This document shows, in pieces, positions 5,376 to 8,907 of a DNA stretch of 8,907 bases. Numbering within the stretch: position 1 is the first letter of the stretch; every line of letters starts with the position of its first letter. The stretch comes from Clostridiales bacterium. GTDB lineage: Bacteria > Bacillota > Clostridia > Peptostreptococcales > Anaerovoracaceae. The notes beneath the pieces were generated by a model, which saw only the letters and a program-made list of their open reading frames with translations, did no database searches and was not told the DNA's origin. Made by a program: the position numbers and the translations under genes. The stretch spans positions 1 to 8,907 of the forward strand of contig WQWG01000023.1 of NCBI GenBank assembly GCA_009785435.1, in the 5' to 3' direction.

Positions 5376-6547
5376 ATAACACCCCACGCGGCGAAAGAAT
5401 CCATATCGGAATATTCGGCAAGCGCAACGCCGGCAAGTCAAGCCTGTTAAACGCGATCACCGGGCAGGATACGGCCGTTGTGTCCCCTGTTCCGGGTACA
5501 ACCACCGACCCCGTTTACAAGGCGATGGAACTGCTGCCCGTTGGTCCTGTGGTGCTGATCGACACGCCCGGCATCGACGATGTAGGTGAACTTGGAGATT
5601 TGCGAATCGAGAAAGCAAAAAACATCCTGCGCAAGACGGACATTGCGCTTTTAACAGTTGACTCCGGAGAAGAACTTACCGATTATGACAAAGCGTTGAT
5701 ACGCGCCTTTGACGAAACAGGCATCAAATATGTAATTGTATACACCAAATCCGACTTGGTTAAAAACGAAGCGCCGGACGGAATCAACGTCAGTTCGGCA
5801 ACGGGCGAAAACATACATGAACTCAAAGAGAAAATTGCAGAGATGATTGCGATGGAGGATGAGCCAGGTCGACTTGTGGCAGACTTGCTGCATCCGGGAG
5901 ATGTGGTCGTGCTGGTCATACCAATCGACGCATCCGCGCCCAAAGGCAGATTGATCTTGCCTCAGCAGCAGGTGATTCGCGATGCGCTGGAAGCCGAAGC
6001 GATTCTTGTTGCCACACAAACGCAGACGCTTGCCGATACATTTGCAAAACTCAAAGACCCGCCTAAGCTTGTCATCACTGACAGCCAAGCATTCGCGGAG
6101 GTTTCCAAAATGACACCGGACAGCATTGGACTGACCTCATTTTCAATCCTGATGGCGAGATACAAAGGTGTTTTGAAAGATGCGGCGCATTGCGCGCAGA
6201 CGATCGACACGATCAAAGACGGCGACAAAATTCTGATCGCCGAGGGCTGTACACACCACCGTCAATGCGAGGACATCGGTACCGTAAAAATCCCCAAATG
6301 GATCAAACAACGCACCGGCGCAACGCCCGAATACGAATTTTCTTCAGGCGGTGGATTCCCTACGGATTTGTCCGCGTTCAAACTGATCATTCACTGCGGC
6401 GGCTGTATGCAAAACCCTCGCGAGATGCGTTTCCGCCAACGCGCCGCCCATGCGGCCGGCGTCCCGATGACAAACTACGGGATTGCCATCAGCTATATGC
6501 AAGGAATTTTAGAACGTTGTATCGCGCCTTTTGATGGCGTTTTATAA
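5372..6547 (+). CDS. hydF: [FeFe]-hydrogenase maturation GTPase HydF
   Basis: This 391-aa scaffold protein carries the assembled 2Fe precursor and passes it to apo-HydA. The N-terminal GTPase domain shows G1 GKRNAGKS (16-23), a threonine-rich G2 region PGTTTDP (41-47), G3 DTPG (64-67), G4 TKSD (125-128) and a G5-like SSATG (141-145). A dimerisation region follows (about 170-270). The C-terminal cluster-binding motif CxHx(46-53)CxxC is complete: C293, H295, then 46 residues to C342 and C345 (HCGGC). Length is normal. The ATG at 5372 overlaps the hydG stop by 4 bases, and a modest AGGGA at 5358-5362 lies 9 bases upstream. It is the last gene of the operon, and its stop codon TAA overlaps the stop of the convergent queA. 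Era-like GTPases lack the C-terminal cysteines, so the assignment is firm. Confidence 0.96.
   Translation: MNNTPRGERIHIGIFGKRNAGKSSLLNAITGQDTAVVSPVPGTTTDPVYKAMELLPVGPVVLIDTPGIDDVGELGDLRIEKAKNILRKTDIALLTVDSGEELTDYDKALIRAFDETGIKYVIVYTKSDLVKNEAPDGINVSSATGENIHELKEKIAEMIAMEDEPGRLVADLLHPGDVVVLVIPIDASAPKGRLILPQQQVIRDALEAEAILVATQTQTLADTFAKLKDPPKLVITDSQAFAEVSKMTPDSIGLTSFSILMARYKGVLKDAAHCAQTIDTIKDGDKILIAEGCTHHRQCEDIGTVKIPKWIKQRTGATPEYEFSSGGGFPTDLSAFKLIIHCGGCMQNPREMRFRQRAAHAAGVPMTNYGIAISYMQGILERCIAPFDGVL
6524..6543 (+). terminator. Possible weak terminator at the end of hydF
   Basis: GCGCC (6524-6528) can pair with GGCGT (6536-6540) across a 7-base loop, and the stem is followed by TTT before the palindrome TTTTATAAAA (6540-6549). 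It lies inside the last hydF codons. The stem is only 5 pairs with one G-T pair, so this is a weak candidate. No better terminator is seen beyond 6547. Confidence 0.25.
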
Positions 6548-7594
6548 AATCAGCATTGCATCCCCGTAGCTAAAAAATCTATATCTTTCTGCCACGGCAA
6601 CACCATAGGCTCTCAAAATGTCGTCCTTGTTGTAAAGTGCCGATATCAGCATCATCAGCGTCGATTTCGGCAGATGAAAGTTGGTGATCAGGCTGTCTAC
6701 CATCTTAAATTCAAATCCGGGATAGATGAAAATTCCTGTGCTTCCGTCTTCCGGCTCGATGACATAACCGCCAACCTTGTCAGGTTTGACGGCGCTTTCG
6801 ACCGTCCTTACCGATGTGGTTCCAATGCAAACCACTCTGCCCCCCGACTTTTTCGTTTGATTGATGATTTCAGCAGCCTCCTGCGATATCACATATTCTT
6901 CAAAGTGCATTTTATGGTCTTCTATGTTTGTACATTGGACAGGCCTGAATGTGCCTATGCCTACATGCAACGTCACAAAAGCAATTTTGACGCCCTTGGC
7001 GCGTACTTTTTCAAGCAGTTCCTCTGTAAAGTGCAGACCCGCAGTCGGTGCGGCAACAGAACCCTCTTTGCTCGAATAAACCGTCTGGTATCTGTCCTTG
7101 TCTTCGTTGGTGCTTTTTCTTTGTATGTATGGCGGAAGCGGCGTTTCTCCAATCTCTTCAAGTCTTTCTAAAAAAATGCCGTCATATGAAAAACGAGCAT
7201 AAATAATTCCATCTTCCCCACTGCCCACGATTTCGGCCTCAAGCCTTGTATCGCCACTTGAGAAATCCACTACATCACCGGGCTTTAGTCTTTTTGCGGG
7301 TCGCGCGATCACTTCCCATACGTCCTCTTCGCCTGTCCTCTTGATCAAAAGGAATTCGAGCTTTGCACCCGTCGTCCGCTTAACGCCAAAAAGTCTGGCC
7401 GGAATGACTTTTGAATTGTTCATGACCAGACAATCATTTTCGTTTAGATAATCCAATATATCATAAAAACGTTTATGTTCAATGTTTCCCGTCTTTCTAT
7501 CAAGCACCATAAGTCTTGAAAAGTCTCTCTTCGCCTCCGGCTCCTGTGCGATCAATTCCTCCGGAAGATGATAATCAAATTCGTCAATGTGCAT
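6542..7594 (-). CDS. queA: S-adenosylmethionine:tRNA ribosyltransferase-isomerase QueA
   Basis: This 350-aa enzyme transfers and isomerises the ribosyl part of SAM onto preQ1 in tRNA, giving epoxyqueuosine at anticodon position 34 of GUN-anticodon tRNAs. Family motifs are all present: [14 protein letters not shown] (6-19), [16 protein letters not shown] (55-70), [11 protein letters not shown] (97-107), [14 protein letters not shown] (181-194), [11 protein letters not shown] (209-219), [17 protein letters not shown] (304-320) and the terminal [10 protein letters not shown]. Length is standard. ATG at 7592-7594 has GAGGAG at 7602-7607, 7 bases upstream. It follows the SpoIID-like gene by 32 bases on the same strand, a pairing common in Clostridia, so the two are probably co-transcribed. 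The usual downstream partner tgt is absent here. Instead the gene ends tail to tail with hydF, overlapping by 6 bases. Confidence 0.97.
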   Translation of the reverse strand: MHIDEFDYHLPEELIAQEPEAKRDFSRLMVLDRKTGNIEHKRFYDILDYLNENDCLVMNNSKVIPARLFGVKRTTGAKLEFLLIKRTGEEDVWEVIARPAKRLKPGDVVDFSSGDTRLEAEIVGSGEDGIIYARFSYDGIFLERLEEIGETPLPPYIQRKSTNEDKDRYQTVYSSKEGSVAAPTAGLHFTEELLEKVRAKGVKIAFVTLHVGIGTFRPVQCTNIEDHKMHFEEYVISQEAAEIINQTKKSGGRVVCIGTTSVRTVESAVKPDKVGGYVIEPEDGSTGIFIYPGFEFKMVDSLITNFHLPKSTLMMLISALYNKDDILRAYGVAVAERYRFFSYGDAMLIL

Positions 7595-7626
7595 GCCTTT
7601 ACTCCTCGTTTATTGTATTTTACAGC

Positions 7627-8907
7627 CTAGTGCAAAGCACTAAGGGGTCGTATTTCGATTCCTGTATAGTAAAATTTTAAAATTTGCTCAAATGTATATC
7701 CCAACCCGGCCTTTTCAATCGCGCTGTCCTGCGGCATCCCCACGCCATGTCCAAAACCCATGCCGTGTATGGTCAGTGAACCGCTCGTTACAACTTCAAG
7801 CCTCTCTTGATTGCCCTGCGCTTCTCTGCCAAGCTGTACCGATGCCCCGTTTGAAATGACATATAGATTGCCTATGTTTCTTTGTTCTATGTTGCCGTTC
7901 GCACCTATGATATGAACCGCATCCTCGCTGCCGATCTGCCTGCTTATATGTCCATTGCTGAGCAACAGGTTATATGAAAGAGTTCCGCCTCCCGTCGTGC
8001 TTTCACTGCCTCCGAAAGAAAACATCATAGATCTTACGTTTGTGCTTCCAAGCATGGTTCTAAATCGTTCATTTCTTAATTCTACCGTACCGCTTGTCCC
8101 GATTATTTCAACAACAGATACAGCTCCCGACGCATTTCTTTCCCGGATCGCTACGCTTTGCACACTTCCGATATGATGCCCCGCCGCTTGAAGCCGCGTG
8201 CTTAGTGTTTGAAATGTTACTTGATACGTCCACGGAAAGTCCGGAGAAAATGGATCTTGTACCCCGACCACGTGAGGTAACCTACCTCCCCATACATCCT
8301 CGGAAGATTGCGTGTGTCCGCCGCTATTTTTAAAGTAAAACGCTTGAACAGGAACGCCGTTATATGTAATGACAAGCCCCGCGGTCTCATTTGTCGCCCT
8401 GATTGTCCGATAAAATTCATCTTGATACCCTCTGTATACTTGACAGTGAGTACCGGCACAAAGGTCAAACCCTGCGCTTCCATGCCTACCAAGGTTTGTC
8501 ACCGTAAAACTCCGTGCGGCGACAGCCTGTGCTTTCAATGCTTCCATCGGACTTGACTGACTGATCTCCGCATGCACGACCGCTGCGATATAATGTTCAA
8601 GATCAACAAAGTTGATGACGTTCATCCTGTCATTGCTTGTCGGAAAAAAACAGATGCCTCCCCGATACGCCCTGCCATTATATCTTATGAGTCCCCCATC
8701 CGCAAACGTTAACGGAGCGATCACGGTATCATTGTCAAAATGATCATAAATCATCTCGCCTGAAACGTCCCTGGCAACAACAATGCCTGACTCAATGCTT
8801 ACATTTACTTGTCTTACATCCGGAAATCTCATGATCTCTTCAAATCCATTTGAAACGGCTCTTATGATCATAAGTCCATCTTCGGATTCCAGCGTGGCGG
8901 ATGAAAC
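7627..8907 (-). CDS. SpoIID/LytB domain-containing protein, N-terminus cut by window edge
   Basis: The frame is open from the window edge to a TAG at 7627-7629. Residues here are counted from the ATG at 8869-8871. That ATG is probably not the real start: it has no Shine-Dalgarno and the frame continues as VSSATLESEDGL to the edge, so a start and possibly a signal peptide lie outside. The SpoIID domain is recognised by LEHYIAAVVHAEIS with E102 as the probable catalytic glutamate of this lytic transglycosylase family, EALKAQAVAARSFTV (110-124), a likely zinc site C138, H142, C143 (CAGTHCQVY), and KNSGGHTQSSEDVWGG (181-196). The end has GMGFGHGVGMPQ (370-381), where relatives usually read GHGVGMSQYGA, and ILKFYYTGIEI. 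A serine/threonine/glycine-rich stretch near 286-300 precedes a strand-rich insert before the final motif. It likely acts on peptidoglycan outside the membrane. True sporulation SpoIID versus a vegetative paralogue cannot be decided; the position before queA favours the latter. Confidence 0.88.
   Translation of the reverse strand, partial: VSSATLESEDGLMIIRAVSNGFEEIMRFPDVRQVNVSIESGIVVARDVSGEMIYDHFDNDTVIAPLTFADGGLIRYNGRAYRGGICFFPTSNDRMNVINFVDLEHYIAAVVHAEISQSSPMEALKAQAVAARSFTVTNLGRHGSAGFDLCAGTHCQVYRGYQDEFYRTIRATNETAGLVITYNGVPVQAFYFKNSGGHTQSSEDVWGGRLPHVVGVQDPFSPDFPWTYQVTFQTLSTRLQAAGHHIGSVQSVAIRERNASGAVSVVEIIGTSGTVELRNERFRTMLGSTNVRSMMFSFGGSESTTGGGTLSYNLLLSNGHISRQIGSEDAVHIIGANGNIEQRNIGNLYVISNGASVQLGREAQGNQERLEVVTSGSLTIHGMGFGHGVGMPQDSAIEKAGLGYTFEQILKFYYTGIEIRPLSALH

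Noticed and set aside
4962..5441. Minus-strand open frame of 159 codons opposite hydG and hydF
   Set aside because: It is a shadow of two strongly supported coding genes, with no recognisable motif or ribosome site.
6674..7171. Plus-strand open frame of 165 codons opposite queA
   Set aside because: It is antisense to queA, whose conserved motifs cover the region, and has no recognisable protein features.

Overview
The window looks like a chromosomal segment from an anaerobic member of the Bacillota, most likely class Clostridia. Three things point there: strong Gram-positive Shine-Dalgarno sequences, the rpsU-yqeY and spoIID-like-queA gene pairs, and a complete [FeFe]-hydrogenase maturation operon headed by a TM1266-type ACT-domain protein. 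No rRNA, tRNA or CRISPR was seen, and the species cannot be fixed from the sequence.

Layout. Bases 1-1636 are an apparently intact IS1182-family insertion sequence. It is bounded by inverted repeats matching at 26 of 27 positions and carries one minus-strand transposase of 460 aa. It lies just beyond the transcription terminator of the minus-strand rpsU-yqeY operon (bS21 protein and a GatB/YqeY-domain protein, 1747-2393). Bases 2394-2684 are a divergent control region. One sigma-A-type promoter drives rpsU leftward. A second, with a perfect -35 and an extended -10, drives the plus-strand operon hyd1(TM1266)-hydE-hydG-hydF (2685-6547). The roughly 130-base leader of that operon contains a GC-rich hairpin followed by a U-rich run, plus an upstream segment that could pair with one arm of the hairpin. 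This resembles a terminator/antiterminator switch.

The four hyd genes overlap one another by 4, 14 and 4 bases, so they are almost certainly co-transcribed and translationally coupled. HydG makes the Fe(CO)(CN) synthon from tyrosine, HydE processes it toward the diiron unit, and HydF is the GTPase scaffold that delivers the 2Fe subcluster to apo-hydrogenase. The structural hydrogenase hydA is not in the window and must lie elsewhere if the system is functional.

The right part (6542-8907) is a minus-strand operon of a SpoIID/LytB-domain protein (cut by the window edge) followed by queA, the queuosine biosynthesis enzyme. hydF and queA converge, and their stop codons overlap inside the palindrome TTTTATAAAA.

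Most of the window is ordinary core genome. The candidate leader switch before the hyd operon is the observation most worth following up.
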